A stretch of 64,000 bases of DNA from Microbacterium sp. zg-B185 (GCF_030246885.1 NZ_CP126739.1:3410001-3474000), one strand, 5' to 3'. Shown: positions 8,135-17,866, counted from the first letter of the stretch. Made by a program: numbers and translations. Notes: generated from the sequence alone by a model not told the origin.

Positions 8135-9019
8135 ATGCTGGAGCTCAGAGGGATCACGAAGAGTTATGGCGGGAGGCGGGTGCTGGACGACGTGTCGTTC
8201 GACGTGCGACCGGGCCGGCTCACCGGGTTCGTCGGCGGCAACGGCGCCGGCAAGACCACCACGATGCGCATCGTGCTGGGCGTGCTCGCCGGCGACGGCG
8301 GCACGGTCACACTCGATGGCACCGAGGTCACTGCGGCCTCCCGGCGTCGATTCGGGTACATGCCCGAGGAACGCGGCCTGTATCCCAAGATGAAGGTGCT
8401 CGAGCAGATCGTCTACCTGGCGCGGCTGCACGGCTACTCGAAGGCGGACGCCACCGAGCGGGCGCGCGTCCTCCTGGAACAGCTCGGCCTCGGCGAGCGC
8501 CTGGGCGACAACGTGGAGACGCTCTCGTTGGGTAACCAGCAGCGTGCGCAGATCGCCGCCGCGCTCGTGCACGAACCGCAGGTGCTGATCCTGGACGAAC
8601 CGTTCTCGGGTCTGGATCCCCTGGCGGTGGATGTCGTGGCCGGCGTCCTCCAGGAACGCGCCGCAGGCGGCGCCGCCGTCCTGTTCTCCTCGCACCAGCT
8701 GGATGTCGTCGAGCGGCTCTGCGACGAGCTCGTCATCATCGCCGGAGGCAGGATCCGCGCCGCCGGAACCCGCGACGCCCTGCGCGCCGAGCACTCCCGA
8801 CGCCGGTACGAGCTGGTCTCGGCCAGCGACGCGGGTTGGCTGCGCGACGAGCCCGGCGTGGAGGTCCTCGAGTTCGACGGCGGCTACGCCGTGTTCGAGA
8901 CCGAGAGCGAGCAGACCACCCAGCGCGTGCTGCGCCGCGCCGTCGCGCAGGGCGATGTCGCGAGCTTCGCGCCACAGCATCCGACCCTCGCCCAGATCTT
9001 CAAGGAGGTCATCCAGTGA
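8135..9019 (+). CDS. ABC transporter ATP-binding protein (NatA-like)
   Basis: The 294-residue ATPase has Walker A GGNGAGKTT near residue 38, the signature LSLGNQQ in place of the common LSGGQ, and Walker B VLILDEPFSGLD. An actinobacterial C-terminal extension follows (about residues 220-294), typical of the NatA/CcmA-like exporter ATPases. The start ATG 8135 (MLELRGITKSYGG) is the usual family N-terminus. The stop overlaps the permease GTG (GTGA), so the two subunits are made together. Probable role: export of Na+, a drug or a lipid-like compound. Confidence 0.92.
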   Translation: MLELRGITKSYGGRRVLDDVSFDVRPGRLTGFVGGNGAGKTTTMRIVLGVLAGDGGTVTLDGTEVTAASRRRFGYMPEERGLYPKMKVLEQIVYLARLHGYSKADATERARVLLEQLGLGERLGDNVETLSLGNQQRAQIAAALVHEPQVLILDEPFSGLDPLAVDVVAGVLQERAAGGAAVLFSSHQLDVVERLCDELVIIAGGRIRAAGTRDALRAEHSRRRYELVSASDAGWLRDEPGVEVLEFDGGYAVFETESEQTTQRVLRRAVAQGDVASFAPQHPTLAQIFKEVIQ

Positions 9020-10140
9020 CCGTGCACACCGACCCGTCGCCGCGCACCGTCGGCACCCCGGGGCCGCCGAGCACCGCGCAGAGCATCGCGCTGGTCGCCG
9101 AGCGTGAGATCGCCTCGAAGCTGCGCAGCAAGGCGTTCGTCATCTCGACCGTGATCCTGTTCCTCGGGGCGCTTGCCCTGGTGGTCTGGGGCGGGTTCTC
9201 CGCCGGCACCTCGTCCGGCACTCCGGTCGCCGTCACCAGCGACGCCGCGTCGTACGTGCAGGACGTCCCCGGCCTCGAGGTCACCGATGCGGCGGACCGT
9301 GCCGAGGCCGAGGCGCTGGTCACGAGCGGAGACGTGGACGCCGCCATCGTCGGCGATCCCTCGTCGCCCGTCGGCGTCGCGGTCATCGCCGAGACGTCGG
9401 CGCCCACCCAGCTGCTGCTGAGCCTGGCCCAGGTGCCCCCGGTCGAGCTGCTGAACCCGTCGGACACCAACCCTGCGCTGCGCTACCTCGTCGCCCTCGG
9501 CTTCGGGATCGTCTTCCTCTTGGCCGCGTCGCTGTTCGGCGGGACGATCGCGCAGAGCGTCGTGGAGGAGAAGCAGACGCGGGTGGTCGAGTTGCTCATC
9601 TCGGCCATCCCGACGCGGGCGCTGCTGGCCGGCAAGGTCGTGGGCAACACCATCCTGGCCATGGGCCAGATCCTGGTGCTGGCCGCGGTGGCCGTGATCG
9701 GACTGACCGTGACCGGACAGGGTGAGATCCTGCAGGGCCTCGGCGCGCCGATCGCGTGGTTCGCGGTCTTCTTCTTCTTCGGCTTCATCCTGCTGGCGGC
9801 GCTGTTCGCCGCAGCGGCGGCGATGGTCTCGCGACAGGAGGACATCGGCTCGACCACGACGCCGCTGACGATGCTGATCATGGCGCCGTACTTCCTGGTC
9901 ATCTTCTTCAACGACAACCCGCTGGTGCTGACGGTCATGTCGTACGTGCCTTTCTCCGCCCCGGTCGGGATGCCGATGCGCCTATACCTGGGCGAGGCGC
10001 AGTGGTGGGAACCGATCCTGTCGCTGCTCATCCTGATCGCGACGTGCATCGCCGCGATCCTGATCGGCGCGCGGATCTACCAGAACTCGCTGCTGCGGAT
10101 GGGGGGGCGCGTGAAGCTGCGGGAGGCACTGCGCGGCTGA
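9016..10140 (+). CDS. ABC transporter permease (ABC-2 / NatB-like)
   Basis: The 374-residue product has one N-terminal membrane helix (around residues 40-62) and an extracytoplasmic domain of about 110 residues. Five to six C-terminal helices follow. This is the layout of NatB-like ABC-2 permeases. The block SVVEEKQTRVVELLISAIPTRALLAGKVVG just after the second helix is the conserved coupling region that contacts the ATPase. Its GTG start overlaps the ATPase stop. A G+C-rich hairpin at 10155-10185 closes the operon. Confidence 0.92.
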   Translation: MTVHTDPSPRTVGTPGPPSTAQSIALVAEREIASKLRSKAFVISTVILFLGALALVVWGGFSAGTSSGTPVAVTSDAASYVQDVPGLEVTDAADRAEAEALVTSGDVDAAIVGDPSSPVGVAVIAETSAPTQLLLSLAQVPPVELLNPSDTNPALRYLVALGFGIVFLLAASLFGGTIAQSVVEEKQTRVVELLISAIPTRALLAGKVVGNTILAMGQILVLAAVAVIGLTVTGQGEILQGLGAPIAWFAVFFFFGFILLAALFAAAAAMVSRQEDIGSTTTPLTMLIMAPYFLVIFFNDNPLVLTVMSYVPFSAPVGMPMRLYLGEAQWWEPILSLLILIATCIAAILIGARIYQNSLLRMGGRVKLREALRG

Positions 10141-10154
10141 CCGACGACGACGAT

Positions 10155-10185
10155 GGATGCCTCGGCCGGAGCGGCCGGGGCATCC
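10155..10185. terminator. hairpin terminator after the ABC operon
   Basis: A stem of 14 bp with one mismatch (GGATGCCTCGGCCG against CGGCCGGGGCATCC) surrounds a 3-base loop, 15 bp after the permease stop. No T-run follows, as is common in high-GC actinobacteria. Confidence 0.6.
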
Positions 10186-10213
10186 CGTCGTTCCCGCACG
10201 CGGCGGCGGGAAT

Positions 10214-10229
10214 TTATTCGGACGAATAA
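10214..10229. promoter_or_regulatory. palindromic operator TTATTCG-N2-CGAATAA
   Basis: A perfect 7-bp inverted repeat with a 2-bp spacer lies in an AT-rich island 62 bp before the nitroreductase start. It is the only such AT-rich palindrome in this G+C-rich gap, so it is probably the binding site of a dimeric TetR/MarR-like repressor. No regulator gene is adjacent. Confidence 0.5.
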
Positions 10230-10290
10230 GGTTGACTCTGAGGGCCAATGGCGACCCGCCCCCCGAAGAACCGCTACATGTGAGGTCGCC

Positions 10291-10875
10291 ATGACTGCCA
10301 CCCTGTCCCGCTCTGCCGACACCGACGCTCCCGTTCTCGACGTGCTCAGCGCGCGTTGGAGCCCCCGCGCGTTCGCGGTGGACGCTCCCATCGATGAGTC
10401 CAAGCTCGCGAGCGCCCTCGAAGCGGCGCGGTGGGCTCCGTCGGCGAACAACAGTCAGCCCTGGCGGTTCATCGTCGCCCGCCGCGGCAGCTCGGCCCAC
10501 GACGCGATCCATGACAGTCTGCTCGGCTTCAATCAGGCATGGGCGGACAAGGCCGCGGTGCTCATCGTCGCCGTGGCGGAGACCGCGGACACCTCCGGAA
10601 AGGCGACGCCCTTCGCCGCGTACGATCTCGGGCAGGCTGTCGCGCACCTGAGCGTGCAGGCCCACCATGACGGGCTCCACGTGCACCAGATGGGCGGCTT
10701 CGACGTCGACGCGCTGCGCGCGCGGTTCGACCTCGGCGAGAACCTCCGCCCCGTCACCGTCATCGCCCTCGGCGTACTCGGCGACGCCGCCGACCTGCCG
10801 GAGGCGCTTCAGGAACGCGAGTCGGCGCCCCGTGTGCGTCGCGCGCTGTCCGACAGCATCCTCCTCGACGCCTGA
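10291..10875 (+). CDS. nitroreductase family protein
   Basis: The 194-residue product has the nitroreductase FMN-binding N-terminus (RWSPRAF; then EAARWAPSANNSQPWRF near residues 49-65) and the central YDLGQAVAHLSVQAHHDGL helix that contacts the flavin. This fits the HBN1/FMN-dependent nitroreductase branch acting on nitroaromatics, quinones or fatty-acid signals. The start is ATG 10291; GTGAGGTC just before it is a plausible ribosome site. An AT-rich palindrome upstream suggests induction by its substrate. Confidence 0.92.
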   Translation: MTATLSRSADTDAPVLDVLSARWSPRAFAVDAPIDESKLASALEAARWAPSANNSQPWRFIVARRGSSAHDAIHDSLLGFNQAWADKAAVLIVAVAETADTSGKATPFAAYDLGQAVAHLSVQAHHDGLHVHQMGGFDVDALRARFDLGENLRPVTVIALGVLGDAADLPEALQERESAPRVRRALSDSILLDA

Positions 10876-10923
10876 GGCCCGCCACCGCGGCCTGAGGGCC
10901 GCGCCCGGCTGAGGGCCGGCGCC

Positions 10924-11403
10924 TCAGCTCTCCTCGGGCCGCTCCACCAGCACGCCGTCCGCATCGGCCCATACGTGCCGGCCCGGCGTGAAGGCCACCC
11001 CGGCGATGACGATCGGCACATCCACCTCGCCCGTCCCGTCCTTCGCGCTCTTACGCGGATTGCTCCCGAGCGCCTTCACGCCGATGGGCAGAGTGCGGAT
11101 CGCCGCACGATCGCGAACGGCCCCGAAGACGATGATCCCGGCCCAGCCCTGATCGACAGCGGATGCCGCGATCACATCCCCGACGAGGGCGGACTCGAGC
11201 GAGCCGCCGCCGTCGATCACCAGCACCGCGCCGTTGCCCGGTCCGGCCAGGACCGCCTTGACCAGCGCATTGTCGCGATGGCACCGCACCGTGCGGATCG
11301 GACCGTCGAATGCGGTGCGTCCGCCCAGGTCGTGCAGCTGGAGTGCCAGCGAGTTCAGCGCGTCCCCGCGCTGGTCGTACAGGTCCGCAGTCGCGATCGT
11401 CAT
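10924..11403 (-). CDS. RraA family protein (HMG aldolase / RNase E inhibitor fold)
   Basis: The 159-residue product has the RraA layout: ATADLYDQRGD at the N-terminus, GNGAVLVIDGGGSLESALVGDVIAASA in the middle (binding-site Gly-rich loop and Asp), then WAGIIVFGAVRDRAAI with the metal/substrate Arg-Asp pair (RD). Actinobacterial members usually act as 4-hydroxy-4-methyl-2-oxoglutarate/oxaloacetate lyases or remain untested; the RNase E-inhibitor role is known from enterobacteria. It is divergent from the acyl-CoA dehydrogenase gene. Confidence 0.9.
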   Translation of the reverse strand: MTIATADLYDQRGDALNSLALQLHDLGGRTAFDGPIRTVRCHRDNALVKAVLAGPGNGAVLVIDGGGSLESALVGDVIAASAVDQGWAGIIVFGAVRDRAAIRTLPIGVKALGSNPRKSAKDGTGEVDVPIVIAGVAFTPGRHVWADADGVLVERPEES

Positions 11404-11455
11404 GACGACACGCTAGCCAGTCAGCGCTCGCCGGCGCTCAGATCGTTGTTGTTAT

Positions 11456-11468
11456 AAATCATTGATTT
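11456..11468. promoter_or_regulatory. AT-rich palindrome AAATCA-T-TGATTT before the acyl-CoA dehydrogenase
   Basis: A 6-bp perfect inverted repeat with a single-base centre lies 16 bp before ATG 11485, inside an AT-rich patch that also holds the likely -10 region (TACAAT at 11473-11478). This position fits a repressor operator overlapping the promoter of the acyl-CoA dehydrogenase gene. Confidence 0.5.
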
Positions 11469-11484
11469 TCACTACAATCTTCTC

Positions 11485-12648
<1,164 letters not shown>

Positions 12649-12673
12649 CGGACGCGCCGACGCGGTCCCGGCT

Positions 12674-13201
12674 TCAGCGCGCGGACGGCGGGTTGAGGTC
12701 GGGATGCAGCGCGGTGAACAGGGAGTAGGGCTGACCGTCGGGATCCGGACCGCGCTCCTTGAACTCGTTGATCACCTCGTACAGGCGCTGCGCCAGCTCC
12801 TCGCGGTGCTCGTCGTTGATCTTCAGCCCGAGCCACGTCGTGTCCACGTCGTCCGGCGGCAGTCCCGCGATCTGCTGCAGGAACGTCTCGACCATGACAA
12901 GCGACCCGCCCGGCATCGAGGTCCGCCACGACAGTCCGGTCGCCCGGTACGGCACCTCGCGCGCCCCCTGGGTGCCGGCGCGGTCGGGTTCGGCTGCCAG
13001 GAACCCGGTCTGCACGAGCGTTCGCACGTGATGCAGCATCGTCCCGGGGTTGACCCCGAGCAGCTCGGCGAGCTCCTTGTTCGTGCGCGACTCGAAGGCG
13101 CACAGCCGCAGGATCCGCAGTCGCGTCGCGGAGCCGAGGGCGCGGATGCGCGCCTGCGCGGCCGGGTCGCCCTCGTCCAGCACGATCCGCTCCTGGCTCA
13201 T
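12674..13201 (-). CDS. ArsR-like winged-helix transcriptional regulator
   Basis: The 175-residue product has an N-terminal winged helix: ALGSATRLRILRLCAFESRTNKELAELLGVNPGTMLHHVRTLVQTGFLAAE (about residues 22-73), with the LGVNPGTMLHHVRTL recognition helix. The C-terminal half (about residues 90-170) is a ligand-binding or dimer part without Cys pairs, so a metal sensor is unlikely. It is divergent from an MFS exporter, with a long inverted repeat between them that is probably its operator. Confidence 0.88.
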   Translation of the reverse strand: MSQERIVLDEGDPAAQARIRALGSATRLRILRLCAFESRTNKELAELLGVNPGTMLHHVRTLVQTGFLAAEPDRAGTQGAREVPYRATGLSWRTSMPGGSLVMVETFLQQIAGLPPDDVDTTWLGLKINDEHREELAQRLYEVINEFKERGPDPDGQPYSLFTALHPDLNPPSAR

Positions 13202-13233
13202 GGCTCCAGCCTAGCCGGGCGATTGACATTCCT

Positions 13234-13256
13234 CAATCAGTGACGGACACTGATTG
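13234..13256. promoter_or_regulatory. operator of the ArsR/MFS pair (9-bp inverted repeat)
   Basis: CAATCAGTG and CACTGATTG form a perfect 9-bp inverted repeat around ACGGA. It ends two bases before the MFS start codon. A TTGACA box lies at 13223-13228, so the MFS transcript would begin at or near the ATG, and the bound regulator would cover the promoter. Confidence 0.75.
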
Positions 13257-13258
13257 GC

Positions 13259-14665
13259 ATGTCCCAATCCGAGTCGGATGGCACGGACCGCGACGTGATC
13301 GCCGAGGCCCGTGCCGAATCCGAGCGACCGGGCGGGTTCGCCGGCCCGGTCACCGCGGAGACGGACGGCGACGGGCTCGGGTCTGCATCCGCCGTCCGCA
13401 CCGGGCGCCCCCGGGCTCCCCGGAGCCTGTGGCGGGACCGCAACTTCCTCACCCTGTGGAGCGGACAGGCGTTCAGCCAGTTCGGATCGCAGATCCAGGA
13501 GCTCGCGATCCCCGTGCTGGCCGTGCTGATCCTGAACGCGACTGAGCTGCAGGTGGGCATGCTCACCGCCGCGGGCGTCGCCGCGTTCCTGGTCGTCGGA
13601 CTCCCGGCGGGGGCGTGGATCGACCGGATGCGCAAGCGCCACGTCATGATCTGGGCGGACGCGGTCCGCGCGCTGGCGCTCGGGCTCATTCCGCTGCTGT
13701 GGTGGCTCGGCACCCTGCAGATGTGGCATCTGTATGCCGTCGCCCTGGTCGTGGGGATCGCGACGGTGTTCTTCGACGTGTCCTACCAGAGCATCATCCC
13801 CTCGCTGGTGCGCCCGAGCCAGATCGCCGAGGCCAACGGCAAGCTGCAATCCACGTACGAGCTGGCCAACATCGCCGGTCCGGGAATCGGCGGCTGGCTC
13901 ATCGGCATCCTCACCGCGCCCTTCGCCATCCTCGCCACCGTCGGCACGTACGTCATCTCGTTCGTCGCCCTCCTGCTCACGCGAGACGACGAACAGGACC
14001 GCGCCCCCGAGGACCGTGCCCCGATCCTGCACGAGATCTGGGAAGGGCTGCGCTTCGTCTTCACCGAGAAGTTGCTCCGCCGAATTGTCGGGACGACCGG
14101 CGCCTCGAACTTCTTCAACACCATCTCGATGACGATGCTGCCGATCTTCCTGCTGCGCGAACTCGGGCTGAGCCCGATCTCGATGGGGGTCATCTTCTCG
14201 CTGGGCGCCGTCGGCGGTCTGGCCGGCGCCATCGCCACCCCGCACATCGTGCGGTGGGTCGGCGAGGCCCGGTCGATTCCGCTCAGCGCGATCGGATTCA
14301 GCGTCGTCGCGGTCTTCCTGCCGGTCGCGGCGATGGTGCCGTCCGTCGCCTTCCCCCTCCTGGTCGCGCAGGGATTCGTCGCCAGCTTCACGGTGCTCTG
14401 GTACAACATCACGCAGGTGACCTTCCGGCAGCGGATCACCCCGCCGCGCCTGCTCGGGCGGATGAACGCCTCGGTCCGCTTCGTCGTGTGGGGTGTGATG
14501 CCGCTGGCCGCGCTGCTCTCCGGTGCCCTCGGCGCGTGGCTCGGGGTGGTCGCGACGATGTGGATCGGCGCCCTCGGCCAGCTCTTCGCGGCGCTGTTCG
14601 TGCTGATCGGCCCGTTCTGGTCGCTCCGCGACCTGCCCGACGCCCACGCACCCGCGGCCCGCTGA
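13259..14665 (+). CDS. MFS exporter (EntS/MFS_3-like)
   Basis: The 468-residue protein has a roughly 60-residue polar N-terminus and then twelve membrane segments. The DRMRKR loop (A-motif like: WIDRMRKRHVMIWAD) lies between helices 2 and 3, and the FFDVSYQSIIPSLV block is seen in EntS-type and macrolide-type exporters. It most likely pumps a drug or siderophore-like compound out of the cell. There is no Shine-Dalgarno sequence; the start lies two bases after the operator, which suggests leaderless translation under control of the ArsR-type regulator. Confidence 0.9.
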   Translation: MSQSESDGTDRDVIAEARAESERPGGFAGPVTAETDGDGLGSASAVRTGRPRAPRSLWRDRNFLTLWSGQAFSQFGSQIQELAIPVLAVLILNATELQVGMLTAAGVAAFLVVGLPAGAWIDRMRKRHVMIWADAVRALALGLIPLLWWLGTLQMWHLYAVALVVGIATVFFDVSYQSIIPSLVRPSQIAEANGKLQSTYELANIAGPGIGGWLIGILTAPFAILATVGTYVISFVALLLTRDDEQDRAPEDRAPILHEIWEGLRFVFTEKLLRRIVGTTGASNFFNTISMTMLPIFLLRELGLSPISMGVIFSLGAVGGLAGAIATPHIVRWVGEARSIPLSAIGFSVVAVFLPVAAMVPSVAFPLLVAQGFVASFTVLWYNITQVTFRQRITPPRLLGRMNASVRFVVWGVMPLAALLSGALGAWLGVVATMWIGALGQLFAALFVLIGPFWSLRDLPDAHAPAAR

Positions 14666-14686
14666 GCGGTCGGCGCCCCTTCCTCC

Positions 14687-14747
14687 GTTCACTTGCCCTG
14701 TATGTACGCGAACCGGGGCGGTCGGCGTCCATACAGGGCAAGTGAAC
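14687..14747. repeat. 18-bp perfect inverted repeat, intergenic element
   Basis: GTTCACTTGCCCTGTATG (14687-14704) is exactly mirrored at 14730-14747, with a 25-bp G+C-rich loop. It lies 22 bp after the MFS stop and could be a bidirectional terminator, but the lower-G+C arms and wide loop resemble the other short hairpin elements of this window. Confidence 0.8.
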
Positions 14748-14890
14748 AGGATGGGTGGGGGGCCGCGGCACGGGACGCGACGAAGGCGCACAGAGGCGGC
14801 GCACAGAGCAGGGCGCACCGAGGCTGGCGCACAGGGATCGCGATCGTGCAATCCCTTCGCGTCAGCGATGTTCCCGGCATATCGTGAAGC

Positions 14891-16024
14891 ATGACCGCAC
14901 GCATCCTGTCGATCGGAACCGCGACGCCACCGACGACGATCACACAGGATCGCATCCGCGACTTCTTCGCCCAGCAGCCCGACTGCGACCGGCTGACGCA
15001 GCGTCTCATCCGCGCCACGTTCGACGCCGCCCAGATCGAGCGGCGGCACACGGTCCTCCGCGAACTGGGCGATCCCGGTCGCGACGGCATCTTCGTCGAC
15101 GCCGCGGGCGCGCTGCGCTCCCCCGGCACCGCGCTGCGCAACGCGGAGTACATCCGGCTCGCACCCGAGCTGTCCCGCCGAGCGGCGCAGTCCGCGCTGG
15201 ACGAGGCGGCGATGCCGGCATCCCGGATCACGCACGTCGTCACCGTCTCGTGCACCGGATGCTTCGCCCCCGGCCCCGACTTCCGGATCGTCCGCGATCT
15301 GGGACTGGCATCCTCGACGGAGCGCTACCACCTGGGGTTCATCGGGTGCGCGGCCGCATTCCCCGCGTTGCGCGCCGCTGAGCGGTTCTGCGCCGCGCAG
15401 CCGGATGCGGCGGTGCTGGTCGTGTGCACGGAGCTGTGCAGCCTGCACATCCGGCCGAGCACGTCGCCGGATCAGATCGTCTCGTCCTCCGTGTTCGCCG
15501 ACGGATCGGCCGCGGCGGTCATCACGGCCGATGCGGCCGAGCGTCCCGGCCTGGACCTGGAGCGGTTCGGCACGACCCTGACCAGCGAGGGCGAGAAGGA
15601 CATGGCCTGGACCATCGGCGACGACGGGTTCGAGATGGTCCTCACCGGCGAAGTCCCCCGGATCATCGGCCGGGAGATCCGGGCTGCGGTGGACGGCTTC
15701 CTGGACGGCGAGGTGCCCACTTCCTGGGCGGTCCACCCCGGTGGCCGCAGCATCCTGGATCGGGTTCAGGCCGGGCTGGAACTGGCCCCCGAAGCGCTGC
15801 AGGCATCGCGGGCCGTGCTGCGGGACTACGGCAACATGTCCAGCGCCACGGTGATGTTCATCCTGCGCGAACTGCTGCACGATGACACGGTCGGAGACGG
15901 CGCCCGGATCGCCGGCCTCGCCTTCGGACCTGGCCTCACCGTGGAATCGGCGCTCTTCACCAAGCGGACCGCGGCGGTCGTGCCCACTGCCGGCGCAGAA
16001 CGACACCTGGCAGCGGCGGGATGA
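14891..16024 (+). CDS. type III polyketide synthase
   Basis: The 377-residue thiolase-fold enzyme extends an acyl-CoA with malonyl-CoA to an alkylresorcinol, pyrone or similar product. Visible features: VTVSCTGCFAPGPDF near residue 124 (CoA-tunnel block), HLGFIGCAAAFPAL with the catalytic Cys near residue 153, WAVHPGGRSILD with the catalytic His, and GNMSSATVMFIL with the catalytic Asn. This Cys-His-Asn order and spacing fit bacterial SrsA/PKS18-like enzymes that prime with fatty acyl-CoA. Its TGA overlaps the methyltransferase ATG (ATGA). First gene of a three-gene operon. Confidence 0.94.
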   Translation: MTARILSIGTATPPTTITQDRIRDFFAQQPDCDRLTQRLIRATFDAAQIERRHTVLRELGDPGRDGIFVDAAGALRSPGTALRNAEYIRLAPELSRRAAQSALDEAAMPASRITHVVTVSCTGCFAPGPDFRIVRDLGLASSTERYHLGFIGCAAAFPALRAAERFCAAQPDAAVLVVCTELCSLHIRPSTSPDQIVSSSVFADGSAAAVITADAAERPGLDLERFGTTLTSEGEKDMAWTIGDDGFEMVLTGEVPRIIGREIRAAVDGFLDGEVPTSWAVHPGGRSILDRVQAGLELAPEALQASRAVLRDYGNMSSATVMFILRELLHDDTVGDGARIAGLAFGPGLTVESALFTKRTAAVVPTAGAERHLAAAG

Positions 16025-16722
16025 GCCTGGCCGAGCGCGACGTCGCCCTGCGCGAGCTGATGGACGATCCATCGTGCGACCCGGACCGCCTGCGCGCCAC
16101 GCTGCGGCGTTTCGAGACGATCAACCAGCTGGTGTCGCGGTGGCGACCGGTCTACCGATCACGCATCCGCCCCTTCCTGGCGACCCGCGACGGGCCGGTG
16201 CGCGTCCTGGACCTCGGCTGCGGCGGAGGGGACGTGATCGCCCAGCTGTCGAGATGGGCGCAGAGCGACGGATTCGAGGTGGAGTGGGTCGGCGTCGACC
16301 CCGACCCGCGCGCGCTCGAAGTCGCGCTCAGCCGCCCCGCTCCGCCCCGGACCACCTTCCTGTGCGCCGATGGTGCCGACCTGCTCGCCACCGGCGAGCG
16401 CTTCGACCTCGTGCTGTCCAATCACGTCGTGCACCACCTCACCCCCGCCGAGCTCGGCGAGTTCGTCGAGCAGTCCCGCGACTTGTCCCGCGGCATCGTG
16501 CTGCACAGCGACATCGAGCGCGGGCGACTCGCTTACGCGCTGTATGCGATCGGGGTCACGCCCTTCGCCGCCGGGACCTTCCTGCGCACGGACGGCCTGC
16601 GCTCCATCCGCCGCAGCTACCTGCAGGACGAGCTCGCCGATGTCCTCGGAACGCCGTGGCAGGTCGAGAAGTCCGCCCGGTTCCGCCTGCTGGCGGTGGC
16701 ACCGGGCTCAGCCGGTGGTTGA
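16021..16722 (+). CDS. class I SAM-dependent methyltransferase of the polyketide cluster
   Basis: The 233-residue product has the motif I segment VRVLDLGCGGGDVIAQL near residues 60-76, an acidic residue at the end of strand 2 (VGVDPDP), and LVLSNHVVHHLTPAE as motif II/post-motif region. These are typical of class I O- or C-methyltransferases. Its start overlaps the polyketide synthase stop and its stop overlaps the monooxygenase start by 8 bp. By analogy with SrsB-type enzymes it probably methylates the phenolic polyketide product. Confidence 0.9.
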   Translation: MSLAERDVALRELMDDPSCDPDRLRATLRRFETINQLVSRWRPVYRSRIRPFLATRDGPVRVLDLGCGGGDVIAQLSRWAQSDGFEVEWVGVDPDPRALEVALSRPAPPRTTFLCADGADLLATGERFDLVLSNHVVHHLTPAELGEFVEQSRDLSRGIVLHSDIERGRLAYALYAIGVTPFAAGTFLRTDGLRSIRRSYLQDELADVLGTPWQVEKSARFRLLAVAPGSAGG

Positions 16723-17866
16723 GGTCCTCGTCGTCGGCGCCGGACCGGTCGGCACCCTTCTCGCAGCCGAGCTCGTGCGCCGCGGCGTCGACGTGCGCCT
16801 CCTGGAGCGTCGGTCGAGGCCGGGCGGAGGCACGCGCGCGATCGGCGTGCACGCACCGGTCCTGGCCGCTCTCGAGGAGTCCGGAGCCACCGAGCGCCTG
16901 CTGGACGCCGCCCGCCGGGTGCCCCGCGGCGAGGCGCGCGCCGGGTCTCGGATCCTCGGCATCGTGCGCTTCGACCACCTGTCGGCCCGCTTCCCGTTCG
17001 TCGCGACCCTGCCGCAGGCCGAGACCGAGGCGGTGCTGGGCGGGCTCGCACCCGCCCCGGAGCGCGGTGCCGATGTGACAGTGATCCGGCCGCGACCGAC
17101 CGGCGTGGACGTGACCATCGCACGACCGGGCCGGGCGGACGAAGAACTGCTCGCACCGCTGGTCGTGCTGGCCGGCGGCTGGTCGGCCCGGCACCTGGCG
17201 TTTCGCGCCGACCGGATTCCGACCACGACGTACCGGGACCGTTACCTGATGTCCGACATCCCCGTCGGCGACGGGGCGGATGCCGATATCGCCGTCGTGA
17301 ATCTCGCACCGAGCGGGGTGCTGGAGTCCTTCCCGCTGCCGGGGTCGATGCGTCGCATGGTGGCGTGGGATACCGCGGCCGATCAAGCCGACGACTCCAC
17401 GTCCGCTCGAGTGCAGCGACTGAAGGCGGCGCTGCGAGCCCGGGGTGAAGCATCCGTCGCCGATGCCGTCGTCACCGCGACCGCATTCGGGGTGCGGCGG
17501 GTGTGCGCGCCGCGGCTGCGCCACGGGCGGCTGCTGGTGATCGGGGACGCCGCGCACGAGGTCAGTCCGATCGGCGGGCAGGGCATGAATCTTGGGCTGC
17601 TCGATGCGGTCGGGCTGGCGCCGCTGCTGACGCGGTGGGTGCACGAGCGCGCGGCGCCCGAAGCGGGGCTGGCGGCATGGGAGCGCCGCCGCGTCCGCTC
17701 GGCCGTGCGGGCCGGACGACTGGCGGCCGTCAACACGGTGCTCGGTCGTCCGCGCGGCGCCGCCGCCGACCTGGCGCGTCGCACGTTCGTGCGCGGCATG
17801 CTGGCTCCGCCGCTCGGGCGCGGCTTCGCGTGGGCCTACGCGATGGGCTTGGACGCCGGCCCCTGA
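16715..17866 (+). CDS. FAD-dependent monooxygenase (PHBH/UbiH-like) of the polyketide cluster
   Basis: The 383-residue product begins with the FAD-binding fingerprint VEVLVVGAGPVGTLLAAEL and contains the second motif GRLLVIGDAAHEVSPIGGQGMNLGL (about residues 270-293), characteristic of PHBH-fold flavin monooxygenases acting on phenols. GTG 16715 is chosen because it places the fingerprint at the very N-terminus and overlaps the methyltransferase stop. It would hydroxylate the aromatic polyketide, allowing conversion to a quinone, as SrsC does in the related Streptomyces pathway. Confidence 0.9.
   Translation: MVEVLVVGAGPVGTLLAAELVRRGVDVRLLERRSRPGGGTRAIGVHAPVLAALEESGATERLLDAARRVPRGEARAGSRILGIVRFDHLSARFPFVATLPQAETEAVLGGLAPAPERGADVTVIRPRPTGVDVTIARPGRADEELLAPLVVLAGGWSARHLAFRADRIPTTTYRDRYLMSDIPVGDGADADIAVVNLAPSGVLESFPLPGSMRRMVAWDTAADQADDSTSARVQRLKAALRARGEASVADAVVTATAFGVRRVCAPRLRHGRLLVIGDAAHEVSPIGGQGMNLGLLDAVGLAPLLTRWVHERAAPEAGLAAWERRRVRSAVRAGRLAAVNTVLGRPRGAAADLARRTFVRGMLAPPLGRGFAWAYAMGLDAGP

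Noticed and set aside
13211..16072. A 953-codon open frame on the minus strand
   Set aside because: It is antisense to the MFS exporter and polyketide synthase, is rich in Arg, Gly and Asp, and matches no family. High GC makes such long shadow frames common.
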